Positions 7,781-17,249 of a DNA stretch of 64,000 nt are shown in pieces. Numbering within the stretch: the stretch's first letter is position 1; each line of letters starts with the position of its first letter. A program made the position numbers and the translations under genes. The DNA comes from Actinomadura violacea (GTDB lineage Bacteria > Actinomycetota > Actinomycetes > Streptosporangiales > Streptosporangiaceae): positions 1 to 64,000 of the forward strand of contig NZ_JAGEPF010000005.1 in the NCBI RefSeq assembly GCF_017573465.1, in the 5' to 3' direction. A model generated the notes under the pieces. The model saw nothing but the letters and a program-made list of their open reading frames with translations, had not been told where the DNA came from and searched no databases.

Positions 7781-8731
7781 TCACCTGCATTGCTCACCGA
7801 GTACCGGTAGTTCTTGGGCGGTGTAGTCCGGCAGTCCACTCCATCGACACGAACCAAGGGCGACTGACCCTGCAGCGGCCTCCGCCGCCAAATTTCAGGA
7901 TGTTTCTACAGAAAGACCGACGCCGGCTCGGTCCGACCCACCGGGTGTTCACACGTCCGGTCCCCACCTCTCCCCAATGATCATCACCCGATCCGGAGCA
8001 CCGTCGGAGCCCGAGGCCGGACGACCCGGGCCCCAGCGCCGTCGCCGCGAGCGACAGGTCCACGTCCGGCCGCGAGTAGCCAGTTCATCCGCCATCAGTC
8101 CCAGCGGCGCATCCGCTGGTATCCCGGTCAGCGCGAAGAGGTTGAGTGAGTTCGAGTCGGGAGAGCAACGCCGCACCTGTACCTGCCGAGCGAGCCGGCT
8201 GGGCCTAGCGCGCTCGGCACGACGGAGCAAGCTCCCTCTCCACGGGCCTGGCAAGTTATCGGGCCGAAAACGGGTCGAAGTTCAGCGCCCTCGAGGAGAC
8301 GGCGCCGTCGCCCCGCCGGGGCGATGACGGAGACATGCAGGAGCGATCGTTCCGCCTCTCAGGCCTGGGGGCCTCGGCCATCACTCCGGCCGGCGAGGGG
8401 CCTGGGGCGCGCAGCGTGGTGATGGAGGTGGCCTGGCCCATCTCCAAGGGAAGCCGATTCGACAACCGGATGCGACGGGATTCGGCTGATCGCGACGCGT
8501 TGCCAGGGGGCGCGGCAGTGGCTCACGCGCGGGTTCGTCGTGATCACCATGCAGTACCTGGCCGACCGCGGACACCGTCGCGCCCATCGCGAGACCTTTG
8601 CACAGCTCATCGACGGGCTGCTGACCAGCGCGGGCGCCTGCACGCCATCGCCACATCCGCCGGCCGGTGTTCACATGGCGTGGCGGATGTGGCGACGTCG
8701 TCGTGGGCGGGCGAGTCCGTTCGCTCGGTGG
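7781..8731. other. No recognisable gene
   Basis: About 950 bases with no frame showing a known domain or consistent third-position bias on either strand. It follows an IS relic and probably represents decayed sequence. The 3' end of the GH76 gene enters from the right. Confidence 0.5.
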
Positions 8732-9850
8732 TTACAGGACGGCGGTGAGAAGGCTTACGGCGGAATCCTGGCGGGCGATGTCGGCCTGGTCGAACGGGCC
8801 CGTCCAGCGCAGGCCGTACTGGTCGGCGTTGTTCCGGTCGTAGGCGAAGGCGGAGCGGGCCTGGGCCGTCAGGTAGTTCCGGTACGGGTGGCCGGGGAGC
8901 GCGCGGTCGAGTTCGGCGAGGTTCCGCGCGAAGATGCCCTTGAACGCCGCCTGGTCGGAGTTGCACGTGGCGGCGGCCTCGCAGGGTTCGGTGAGGATTC
9001 CGCGCGGTGACAGGTCCGGGTCGGTGGTCACGGCGTCGGCGATCCGCCGGGCGGTGGCGAGCAGGGACGGGTCGCGGGTGGCGCGGTGCAGCTCCGTCAG
9101 GCCGCCCAGGATCACGCCCTGGTTGTACGTCCAGGTGGTGCCGCCGTTGTTGCCGCAGTTTCCGCTCTGCGTCGCCAGGCCGTCGTTGACCAGGTGGGAT
9201 CCGTTGATCATCCCGCTGCGGGCGAACCAGCGCCAGGCCTGGCGCGCGTGGGCGAGGTACTTGGTGTCGCGCGGGATCCGGTTGTGCAGGGAGGCGGCCA
9301 GTTTGAGGTAGAGCTCGTTGCTGATGGCGTTCTTGTAGGTCTTCCCGGGCAGGTCCCACCAGATGCCGCCGCCGCAGGTGTCGTCCCAGTACTGGCGCAT
9401 GTACGCCTCATCGGTCTCGGCGATCTTCAGGTACCTGGTGTCGCGGGTGAGGTCGTACATGCGGACCATCGCCAGTGCCCACCAGCCGGTGTCGTCGGTG
9501 GAGTCCGCGCGGAACTCGCCGCCGCCCTGCGGCCACCAGGGCAACGGCTTGCGCTGAAGCTCGATGGTGTTCTTCACCTCGGGCAGGTAGCGGGTCGAGC
9601 GGGTCCGCGCCATGTAGTCGAGGAGCGCCTGGAGCGCGTTGCCCGACTGCCACCAGGGGCTCTCGGGCTGCCAGCGTCCACTCGCCTGGTCGTAGAACCC
9701 CATCATCGCGTCGACGGCCGATGTGGCACGGGCCCGCGCGGTCCTGCCCGCGTCCGCGCTTGCGGCGGACGTGCCCACGGCGAGCGCCAGCACGGCGCCC
9801 GCCACGAGAGAGACCAGACCCTTTCCCATCCGTCGCTTCAGTCCGGTCAT
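8732..9850 (-). CDS. Secreted GH76-family glycoside hydrolase
   Basis: A 372-residue exported protein of glycoside hydrolase family 76, whose characterised members are alpha-1,6-mannanases. A signal peptide occupies about residues 1-33 (basic start, then LVSLVAGAVLALAVG, cleavage near ASADA). The paired acidic residues expected for catalysis are Asp119-Asp120 in STDDTGWWALA, and a second conserved block WDDTCGGGIWW is near 155. The start at 9850 follows GGAGGG. It stands alone and is divergent from the DeoR regulator, which may control sugar use and could regulate it. Substrate is inferred from the family only. Confidence 0.9.
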   Translation of the reverse strand: MTGLKRRMGKGLVSLVAGAVLALAVGTSAASADAGRTARARATSAVDAMMGFYDQASGRWQPESPWWQSGNALQALLDYMARTRSTRYLPEVKNTIELQRKPLPWWPQGGGEFRADSTDDTGWWALAMVRMYDLTRDTRYLKIAETDEAYMRQYWDDTCGGGIWWDLPGKTYKNAISNELYLKLAASLHNRIPRDTKYLAHARQAWRWFARSGMINGSHLVNDGLATQSGNCGNNGGTTWTYNQGVILGGLTELHRATRDPSLLATARRIADAVTTDPDLSPRGILTEPCEAAATCNSDQAAFKGIFARNLAELDRALPGHPYRNYLTAQARSAFAYDRNNADQYGLRWTGPFDQADIARQDSAVSLLTAVL

Positions 9851-10132
9851 CGCGCACCCTCCATGGCAACGAGGCGTCCCAGCCCACGGCCTCCGCCCGG
9901 GCGGGCAGTGCGCTGAATTGTGCCCCGGGCGAGACGAGGCACGCAAGAGTCGTCAGGATCGTTCACATACGTGAGTGCTCTTGCTTGAAATTGTCGGAGG
10001 CTTCGGCTGGTTCGCCGCTACGGCGGGCAAGTGAGGAGCGCGCGTCGACTCGTGCGCCCACGAGAGCCGACGCGCAGGAGCGTGACGGAGAATGTCTGGT
10101 GGTGATCGGTCTTGCGCGAGTACGGTCGACGC

Positions 10133-10885
10133 ATGCTCCGGGACCGACGCCATGAGCTGATCCTCCGCGTCCTGCGCTCCGAAGGGCCGGTGACGGTGGA
10201 GACGCTGGCCGAGCGCTTGGCGGCGAGCCTCGCCACCATACGCCGCGATCTGCAGAAGCTCGACGAGGAGGGCCTGCTCAAACGGGTGCACGGCGGTGCG
10301 ATGCCGGTCGAGGGCCATGACGACCCCTTCACGGACGTCGCCGAGGTCCGGCCCGCCGAGAAGGACGCCGTCGCGCTGCGCTGCGCCGAGCTGATCCAGG
10401 ACGGCGAGACCGTGCTGCTCGACATCGGCACGACCGCGCACCTGGTGGCGCGGCACCTGCGGGGCCGGGCGCTGACGGTCGTCACCAGCAGCCTCCCGGT
10501 GGTCGAGACGCTGGCCGACGACCAGCACGTCCAACTCGTCGTTCTCGGCGGCATGCTGCGCCGCGACTACCGGTCGCTGGTGGGCTACCTGACGGAGGAC
10601 AACCTGCGGCAGATCCATGCGGACCGGCTCGTCCTCGGCACCAGCGGGATACGGCCGACCGGAACCGTCATGGACACGACGGTGGTCGAGGTGCCGGTCA
10701 AACGAGCCATGATCGCGGCCTGCGGGCAGGTGGTCCTCGTCGCCGACGCCGGCAAGTTTCCGGGCACCGGCATGGCGAAGGTCTGCGATGCCACCGACCT
10801 GGACGTGGTCATCACGAACGCTCCGGTCGATCCGGACACGGGGGCGGTCCTCGCGGATGCCGGAGTGCAGGTGCTGGAGGTGTGA
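10133..10885 (+). CDS. DeoR family transcriptional regulator
   Basis: A regulator of about 250 residues. The N-terminal DeoR helix-turn-helix includes VTVETLAERLAASLATIRRDL, followed by the linker KRVHGGA. The sensor domain has the usual sugar-phosphate-binding patterns, such as DIGTTAHLVARHL and the late VADAGKF. DeoR proteins typically repress carbohydrate operons and respond to phosphorylated sugars. The ATG at 10133 matches the family start, although an in-frame TTG at 10112 is possible. Downstream lies a broken Gfo/Idh/MocA dehydrogenase on the opposite strand, perhaps part of the regulon it once served. Confidence 0.93.
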   Translation: MLRDRRHELILRVLRSEGPVTVETLAERLAASLATIRRDLQKLDEEGLLKRVHGGAMPVEGHDDPFTDVAEVRPAEKDAVALRCAELIQDGETVLLDIGTTAHLVARHLRGRALTVVTSSLPVVETLADDQHVQLVVLGGMLRRDYRSLVGYLTEDNLRQIHADRLVLGTSGIRPTGTVMDTTVVEVPVKRAMIAACGQVVLVADAGKFPGTGMAKVCDATDLDVVITNAPVDPDTGAVLADAGVQVLEV

Positions 10886-10918
10886 GGTGCTCGGCGTCCG
10901 CTGAACCGCTGCGGCTGT

Positions 10919-11263
10919 TCAGACGTCGCTTTTTGGGAGCCGGACCGGGCGGTCGTCGGTGAGGGACTGTTGTGCCACGTCGCCGCGATGAGGGCGTGGA
11001 GCGCGTCTTGGCGCGAGCAGGGGCTGAGGCCGTTGTTCTGTACGGCGCGCAGGAAGCCGTGGATCTCCGCTCGGTAGGCGGAGGCGAAGCGTTCCATGAA
11101 CGTCGGCCATGGGGGCCGGGAGGGACGGTGCCCCCGGTTCGGCCGAGGTGAGCGGGACGCGGTCGTCCAGCCCGACCGCCAGGGTCGCTCGGGTGCCGGC
11201 CAGTTCCATACGCACGCTGCCCGTTGAGCCGCGAACGAATACGTCGTGAGCATGCGGTGACAC
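10919..11263 (-). pseudogene. Gfo/Idh/MocA oxidoreductase, C-terminal remnant
   Basis: Conserved C-terminal sequence of a sugar or inositol dehydrogenase is split over two frames. GSVRMELAGTRATLAVGLDD lies in one frame, the FMERFASAYRAEIHGFLRAV block in another, and the tail DDRPVRLPKSDV returns to the first. Two compensating frameshifts and loss of the whole NAD-binding half make it a pseudogene. It faces the DeoR gene. Confidence 0.7.
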
Positions 11264-11684
11264 TGATTATTCCGCCGGATCGTCCAGCTCCGGCGGAATC
11301 AGCTATAACCAAGCCGCCGGGCGGGGAGCGGTTTGTGCTGACGAGGTGGACGTGGCAGTACGCGATCCGTTACTTTCAGGCCCCCGGTTCCGTGCCGTCC
11401 CGCGGTGTGCGTAGGGCTCCGCTTGAGGACGCCATGACTTCCATCTCCGGCCGCCGCCCCTTCCGTGTCCGGCAACACCGGACACGGCGCAGTCAGGCCA
11501 TGACCGGCGGTGGGGCCGCCGCGGCGGCGACCGCGGCATCGAAGCCGCGGTGGAGTACGCCACTGACGTCCGCAAGCAGCCCCGCCGGACCCGCTCGAAC
11601 ATGCAGCAGCTCCACAAGCACTGAGTGCCAGTGGCCCGTCGCCGACGTCATGACCGAGTACGCCCGGGCGGCCCCGCCCGCCCC
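11264..11684. other. No recognisable gene
   Basis: About 420 bases between a broken oxidoreductase and an IS element. A short plus-strand frame ending in a TGA at 11625 looks weakly coding (RGIEAAVEYATDVRKQ pattern) but matches nothing I know. Confidence 0.4.
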
Positions 11685-12803
11685 TGTCCCTGCCGAAAAC
11701 CTCGTCCGCTCAGGTCAAGCGGCATGTTCATACTCATTGAGGATTCCGCCCGGACGTTGCCTTCTTCGATAGTTCAGGCGGGCGATCTGGTCTGTTTCGG
11801 TGATCGGTGGAGGCAGAGGCTTCAACGGGCGGGCGTTGGCGATGCCCTGATGCGGGCGATGCTGGTCGTAGAAGGTCTCGAACTCGCGGAGGGCGTGGAG
11901 CAGGTGCCGCTGGTTCCAGATCAACGTGCGGTCCAGGAGCCCGCGACGGCAGGTCTGCACCCACCGCCCCATCACCGCGTTCATCCTCGGCACCCGCACC
12001 CCGGTCAGCACCGCCTGGATGCCGGCATCTGCCAGAACAGCTCAGGGAACTTGCCGTCCCGGTCGCGGATCAGGAACCGTGCCCGGCAGCCGGCGTCCTG
12101 AAGGTCCATGACCAGGTTCCGCGCCGCCTTGCTCACCCAAGCTGCGGTCGGGTGGGCGGTGGCCCCAGAACCCGGATGTGGCAGGTGTGGTGCTCGATGA
12201 CCGCCAGCACGTAAATCCGCGCACCGGTGAGGGTCACGATCTCCAGGAAGCCACACGCCAGCAGCGCCTCGGCCTGCGACCGCAGAAGCCCAGCCCAGGT
12301 GTTGGCGGAACGCTCGGGTGCCGGTCGATACCAGCGTCGTTGAGGATCCCCTCCGGTGGAGGCCGCGACCTTCACACCGAGCACCATAAGTTCGCCGTGC
12401 ACCCGCCGGTAATCCCAGCCCGGGTTCTCCCGCACCAGACGCAGCACCAGCAGCCGCATCCGCCACAGCACCCCGGAAGGCAACCGGTGCAGTAGCGCCG
12501 CCACAAACGCCCGGTCCGCCGTAGTGAATCGCACCCGCTTTCCGGCAAGCCGGCGCTCCAGCACGGCGGTCCGGTGCCGCAACACCAGGATCTCGGTGTC
12601 CTTGTCCCGATCGGTCATTGGAAGCAGACGCAGCACCGCGAACGCACTGGTCACGGCCAAGTAGGCCAGTCGCAACAGCACAGCCGCCCATCATCCCGCG
12701 GCAACCACCTCGCCGCGGCCTGTCCTTGCTACTGATCAAGCCCCGCGTCGGAACCCACCCCCTGCGCCTCTCACCTGCACAGACGTAGTTTTCGGCAGGC
12801 ACA
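11685..12803 (-). mobile_element. Degenerate integrase-core IS with both ends
   Basis: A 1,119-bp element. The left end starts TGTCCCTGCCGAAAAC (11685-11700). The right end, read inward, starts TGTGCCTGCCGAAAAC (12803 leftward), giving terminal inverted repeats of about 16 bp with one mismatch. It encloses the broken transposase gene. It is the best preserved of four related copies and defines the ends; the same left end recurs at 14716 and 28197. Confidence 0.8.
11715..12681 (-). pseudogene. Integrase-core (rve) transposase, broken
   Basis: The protein can be followed through three frames. The N-terminal part is at 12133-12681 ([10 protein letters not shown], then [20 protein letters not shown]). 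It continues in a second frame with [19 protein letters not shown] and in a third with RMNAVMGRWVQTC and HRPHQGIANARPL. About 40 residues expected between the N-terminal helix-turn-helix region and the ENPGW block are also missing. It is of the DDE integrase-core type (IS3/IS481 superfamily) and is inactive as read. Confidence 0.8.
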
Positions 12804-13040
12804 GCGTCGGCCTGCTGTCCCCTGCCATTGACTCTGAGCGCACAAATTCATTGGCGCACAGAGCAATGCTCTTCGAAAGAAGCGTGCACCGACGGGTTGG
12901 CGACCAGCCCTCAGTTCCTGACTTGCCCCGGCAATGACCTGCATGAAAGGCCCTGCCGCGGGAACGCCAACGCCGACATGGTGGCCTTGTGCTCCGGGTT
13001 GGTCAATGCGGGAGCGGGGTTGGATTCGCGTAGCGTTTCT

Positions 13041-13070
13041 TTGATTCTGCGGCATTGCTTGGGTTACAGT
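13041..13070 (+). promoter_or_regulatory. Likely leaderless promoter of the kinase gene
   Basis: TTGATT (13041-13046) and TACAGT (13065-13070) are 18 bp apart. The GTG start at 13078 lies seven bases after the -10, so transcription would begin at or near the start codon. No ribosome site is visible, consistent with leaderless translation, common in actinobacteria. Confidence 0.55.
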
Positions 13071-13077
13071 CCTCGCC

Positions 13078-14451
13078 GTGGCGGATGATTTCGGGCGCGT
13101 ACTGCTTGATCGGTATCGGCTGGTCGAGCCGTTGGGGCAGGGCGGAATGGGGACGGTTTGGCGCGCGCACGACACCCGGCTGGACCGCGACGTGGCGGTA
13201 AAGCAGCTGCGCCTGCCTCCTGCCTTGGACGCCGAGCAGCAGGCGGCTTGGACGGCACGCCTGGACCGTGAGGCCCGCGCGGCGGCCCGCCTGCGCCATC
13301 CCGGCATCGTCACCGTCTACGACCTGGTGACCGGCGAGGACGGGCAGCCCTACATCATCATGGAGCTAGTGCCCGGCCGTTCCCTGGCCGACCTGCTGGC
13401 CGACCACGGCACGATCCCGCCGCAACGAGCCGCGACGCTCGGCCTGCAGATCCTCGACGCGCTGCGAACCGCGCATCAGGCGGGGATCGTCCACCGCGAC
13501 CTCAAACCGGCCAACGTACTGCTGGACGGCGAACGAGCGCTGCTGACCGACTTCGGGATCGCCGCCGTCGAAGGCGAGACGGTTCTCACCGCGTCGGGTG
13601 CGCTGCTGGGCACGCCGGCGTTCATGGCACCCGAGCAGGTCCAGGGCCAGACCACCACCGCCGCCACGGACCTGTGGGCTCTGGGCGCGACGCTGTACAC
13701 CGCGGTCGAAGGGCAACCGCCCTTCACCGGTACCAGCACCGGCGCCGTCCTCATCGCCGTCGCGACCCAGGAACCACGCCCGGCGCGAGCCGCGGGCCCG
13801 TTGACGCCCGTTGTCGCCGCGTTGCTCAGCAAGGAGCCCGCTCAGCGCCCTGACGCCGGCGCTCTGCACGCGATGCTCACCCGCATCGAGGCGCCGGCGG
13901 CCACGACACATCTGGACACGCCGCCACCGCATGGACTCCCCACGCCGCCCCAGTACGGCGCGCCCCCTGCGCCGACGCACCCGATACCCGCCTCCGAACG
14001 CCGTCCCAGAATGCCCGTCGTGATCGCTGCGACGGCGGCGGTGGTCCTCGTCCTCGCCGGTGCCGGCGCATGGCTGACGACCACGGTCCGCGACAACCTG
14101 GTCTACCGAGCCAACAAACGCGAAGCGGCGGCCCTGGGAGCACCTGCCGGATTCACCTTCAAACAGGACCGAAAAGGCAAGTCGCACCAAGCACGCCGCA
14201 TCTATACGGGATGCCCCAAACTGTGCAGCGAACTTGAGACCGTCGTCCGGGACGACGTTTTCACCTGGCTGCGAACGAATAAAGACGTTGCGGCGGTCAA
14301 CTATCCGCCGGGCACGCCGTTCACCTCCCAGGGAAGAACGATCTACCCGCTATACGTGAAGCGCCGTGATGGGAAACATCAAATGTTCGTGCTACTCACG
14401 GTGAAGCACGAACCGAAACAGGAGTACCTGTTAGAAGTGGACGCCGGCTGA
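13078..14451 (+). CDS. PknB-like transmembrane serine/threonine kinase
   Basis: A 457-residue receptor-type kinase. The kinase domain (about 12-270) is complete: GQGGMG loop at 20-25, ATP-binding Lys42, HRDLKPAN with catalytic Asp141, DFG at 158-160 and APE at 184-186. A proline-rich juxtamembrane stretch follows, then one membrane helix (about 312-334) and an outer domain of about 120 residues. That domain has two cysteines in TGCPKLC and no PASTA repeats, so its ligand is unknown. It is a single gene behind a leaderless promoter, bounded by IS relics on both sides. The GTG start is set by the promoter and by homology. Confidence 0.93.
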   Translation: MADDFGRVLLDRYRLVEPLGQGGMGTVWRAHDTRLDRDVAVKQLRLPPALDAEQQAAWTARLDREARAAARLRHPGIVTVYDLVTGEDGQPYIIMELVPGRSLADLLADHGTIPPQRAATLGLQILDALRTAHQAGIVHRDLKPANVLLDGERALLTDFGIAAVEGETVLTASGALLGTPAFMAPEQVQGQTTTAATDLWALGATLYTAVEGQPPFTGTSTGAVLIAVATQEPRPARAAGPLTPVVAALLSKEPAQRPDAGALHAMLTRIEAPAATTHLDTPPPHGLPTPPQYGAPPAPTHPIPASERRPRMPVVIAATAAVVLVLAGAGAWLTTTVRDNLVYRANKREAAALGAPAGFTFKQDRKGKSHQARRIYTGCPKLCSELETVVRDDVFTWLRTNKDVAAVNYPPGTPFTSQGRTIYPLYVKRRDGKHQMFVLLTVKHEPKQEYLLEVDAG

Positions 14452-14715
14452 TCAACGACGCGGCACCGATTGTTCTGGCGCCATGCAATGCACCAGCCCT
14501 CCGGCTCCTACCGAACGGACTGCAGCGCGCATCGCGCACCTGTCCTGTATGTGCGCGGAGGATCGAGATGCTCCACGTTCATTGCCGACCCCGGAGTAAG
14601 ACGCTCCGCGTCTATGCCGGGACGGGGTTCTTCGAGCATGCTGACGGCTTGACGGGCGAGCAGACGCTCAGCGGCGTCGTAGCTCCAGCCGCAGTCGACG
14701 ACGAGTGACCGCCAT

Positions 14716-15228
14716 TGTCCCTGCCGAAAACCTCGTCCGTCCAGGTCAAACGGCATGTACGTACTCGTTGAGGGTCCCGCCCAGACACTGGGTTCTTCGG
14801 ACGTTCAGCTGGGGCGATCTCGTCGGGTTCGGTGATCGGTGAAGGCAGTGGCGTAAGCGGGCGGACCTTGGCGATGCCCTGACGAGGCCGATGCCGGTAG
14901 AAGGTCTCAACCTCGCGGAGGGCGTAGAGCAGGTGCCGCTGGTCCCAGATCAACGTGCGGTCCAGGCAGGTCTGCACCCACCGCTCCATCACCGCGTTCA
15001 TCCTCGGCAACCGCACCCCGGTCAACACCACCCGGATACCCGCACCGGCCAAGACACCGTCCAACAAGTCAGGGAACTCACCATCGCGGTCGCGGACCAG
15101 GAACCGCGCCCGACACCCCGCGTCCTCAAGGTCCATCACCAGGTTCCGCGCCGCCTGCGTCACCCACGAGGCGGTCGGATGAGCCGTAGCGCCCAGAAGC
15201 CGGATGCGGCGGGCGTGGTGCTCGACGA
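14716..15228 (-). mobile_element. Truncated integrase-core IS, C-terminal half
   Basis: It begins with the same end as the 11685 element (TGTCCCTGCCGAAAAC) and carries the C-terminal half of the transposase on the minus strand ([33 protein letters not shown]). A few residues after the WVQTC block are deleted and the tail is frameshifted. The N-terminal half and other terminus are absent; IS110-like sequence begins immediately beyond. The 264 bases before it (14452-14715) hold no recognised gene. Confidence 0.78.
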
Positions 15229-15241
15229 CCGCCAGGCACGC

Positions 15242-15385
15242 ATGCGTCGAGACCTGAATCCGATGCGCCCAGCCGACGAGATCACCACCGAACCGAAGCT
15301 CCTAGTCGCCCGCCGCGCAGACCTGATACAAGACCGCACCCGGACTATCAACCGGCCGCGTGCCCTACTCACCGGCACTTTCCTC
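15242..15385 (+). pseudogene. IS110-family transposase, internal fragment
   Basis: The frame reads LLVARRADLIQDRTRTINR followed by RALLTGTF, matching the region between the DEDD and transposase_20 domains of IS110-type transposases. Neither the start nor the catalytic end is present. It abuts the truncated integrase-core IS. Confidence 0.6.
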
Positions 15386-15412
15386 CGCCCTGGTTCTCAT
15401 CTCCGAAGGCGA

Positions 15413-15997
15413 TCAGACCGTCGTGCCTCTGCCTCCACGTATGGGGAGGCCGCAGGCGGTTCTGAACACCGAGTAGCGCAGGCCGATGGCGGGCCGGCCG
15501 ATAGAACACGGCAAGCGGTCGGGAACATCCCATGGCGCTGCGACGAACTCGCCGAGGTCTTGGCAAGTCTCGGGGATCCGGCCCTCGACGAACTGCGTCA
15601 GCGCTTCCAGCGGACTCGCGGTCATGTGCACGAGCGAGTCCAGGTTCGGCAAGGTCTCGTGTTCGGCAGGCGGCCTGACCCGGTCCAGGAGTTCCGGGGT
15701 CGGCTCTGGCTCTATCGTCAGGGTTGCGTAGGTCAGACAGCCGTTCGCGTAGCCGGCCTGCGCCGGCTTGCCGACTCCCAGGTATGGGCAGCCTTCCGGC
15801 AGTCGGGTCAGCAGGTGGACCGGCCGCGCGCCCGGGCGCTGGGTCCAACTCCATTCAGGAGAGTCGGGGAGATGTCCGAACAGACAAACGCCGACGTCGT
15901 CAACCAATGGTCCACGAAGATGGAACCGACGGCCGTTCCACACGCCGAGCCCGCCCAGCGGATCCGCGATGATCACCGTTGCGGCGTCGCCGAGCAT
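15413..15997 (-). CDS. Hypothetical protein, probably 5' frameshifted
   Basis: A frame of 194 residues with balanced, protein-like composition (Trp, Tyr, Phe and Cys spread through it) and no domain I recognise. It opens MLGDAATVIIADPLGG. Immediately upstream, in another frame, is equally protein-like sequence ending AGENVIGCETDG. Removing one base from the C5 run at 16008-16012 would join them into a continuous protein reaching to about 16240. The gene is therefore either frameshifted in the genome or affected by a sequencing error. It sits among IS relics with no informative neighbours. Confidence 0.45.
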   Translation of the reverse strand: MLGDAATVIIADPLGGLGVWNGRRFHLRGPLVDDVGVCLFGHLPDSPEWSWTQRPGARPVHLLTRLPEGCPYLGVGKPAQAGYANGCLTYATLTIEPEPTPELLDRVRPPAEHETLPNLDSLVHMTASPLEALTQFVEGRIPETCQDLGEFVAAPWDVPDRLPCSIGRPAIGLRYSVFRTACGLPIRGGRGTTV

Positions 15998-16492
15998 GAC
16001 GGAGGCCCCCGTCGGTCTCGCAGCCGATGACGTTCTCGCCGGCCAGGCTTATCGCAGCGCCCTCGGTGAGCAGATCGTTCGGGTTCACGGGCACGCAACG
16101 GACCCTACTGCCGTTGGGGATCGTCTGGCTGACCAGATCAGCGTCCGAGCGAGGCTTATGCTCCGTGAGCCCCCGGCGCTGCGCGGATCGTCGGGCTTCA
16201 GCGGCTCGCGGGAGACTCGGAACAACCGGCACTTCAGGAGGAGTGCTCGAAAGCGTCGATTCGCGGCGGGCGGTGTCGATACCAGTACTCAAACGGTTGG
16301 CCTGATGGTGTTCTCGGAGAACGCGTCGGCGACCATGAGCGGGACGCGCCGGCTCCTGCAGGTCCTCGCAGCCGGTCATGACCTGGGAGCGGAGGGCATA
16401 AGGCGCCGCCGACCAGGCACGACCGGGATGTGGCCGCTCTGTTGACTTTCCAGAGCGTTCATGGAGATCCGTTGTTGCCCCTGGCTGCTCGC

Positions 16493-16789
16493 TCAACCGG
16501 TGGTGACCGTCACCTCGACGGCGCGGCCGTCCGGATCGTGCAGCACGCGCCGGCCCGGCTCCAAGCCGCAGGCGGCGGCGTCCGCGGCGAACCCGAGCCG
16601 CAAACGGCCGGTCGGCTCGCGCGCGCCCGCCGGGTACAACTCGAGCACCATGCCGTCCTCCAGGACGGCTGCGAAGTGGTCCGGGCCGGAGCCGTGCCGC
16701 TCCGGCCGTAGGAGCAGGCCGAGCCCTGCGTAGAACGCGCGGCACTCCTCCAGCCGGCTCGTGTAGATCACGATCAACATGCTGCGCAT
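16493..16789 (-). CDS. Small glyoxalase/VOC-family protein
   Basis: A 98-residue single-module vicinal-oxygen-chelate protein. It opens with the usual strand (MLIVIYTSRLEECRAFYAGLGL) and closes with the conserved HDPDGRAVEVT. It has paired half-barrel character and probably dimerises. VOC proteins include dioxygenases, lyases and binding or resistance proteins; the ligand here is unknown. The start at 16789 follows GGGAGGG. No operon partner is evident. Confidence 0.8.
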   Translation of the reverse strand: MRSMLIVIYTSRLEECRAFYAGLGLLLRPERHGSGPDHFAAVLEDGMVLELYPAGAREPTGRLRLGFAADAAACGLEPGRRVLHDPDGRAVEVTVTTG

Positions 16790-17249
16790 GACGTCCCTCC
16801 CTGAGTGACCGCACGTCCTGGAAAGGCTTCCACGCCATCCGCGATCACGAGGATGCGGCGGGGCTGCCGCCCTGTCCCGGGCCGGTGCAGGGAACAGGCC
16901 CTAGGCGGGGCGTCAACTCCCGGCCGGGGCATATCGAGCGCCGCACGACGGCCAAGCCGAGCCCGGCCAGCACCGCTCCTGCACGGCGTGCGCCGGGACG
17001 TTCATGCCTGGATAATGCGCTTCTCCCGACACAGAAGTCCAAGATCGATCGTGTATACGGCGATAGTCTGAAGGCATTGATTCGGGCCTGCTCGGTGCCC
17101 GGCGGCTCGACGCCGGGCAGGCCCCGGGATGAGCGCACTGCCCGAGCACCTTCACGCACGAGACCCGCGATCGAGGGGGCCTCGTCGGGCCGTTCGAGGG
17201 CCCAGCGCCGAGCCCGTGAGCCCGGCCGGGGCAGGCGAGCCCGTCCTGG
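16790..17249. other. No recognisable gene
   Basis: About 460 bases with only overlapping shadow frames. An AT-richer patch near 17030-17080 is the only compositional feature. Confidence 0.4.

Noticed and set aside
9963..9974. TCACATACGTGA dyad between GH76 and DeoR genes
   Set aside because: Only four-base arms; too weak alone to call a DeoR operator.
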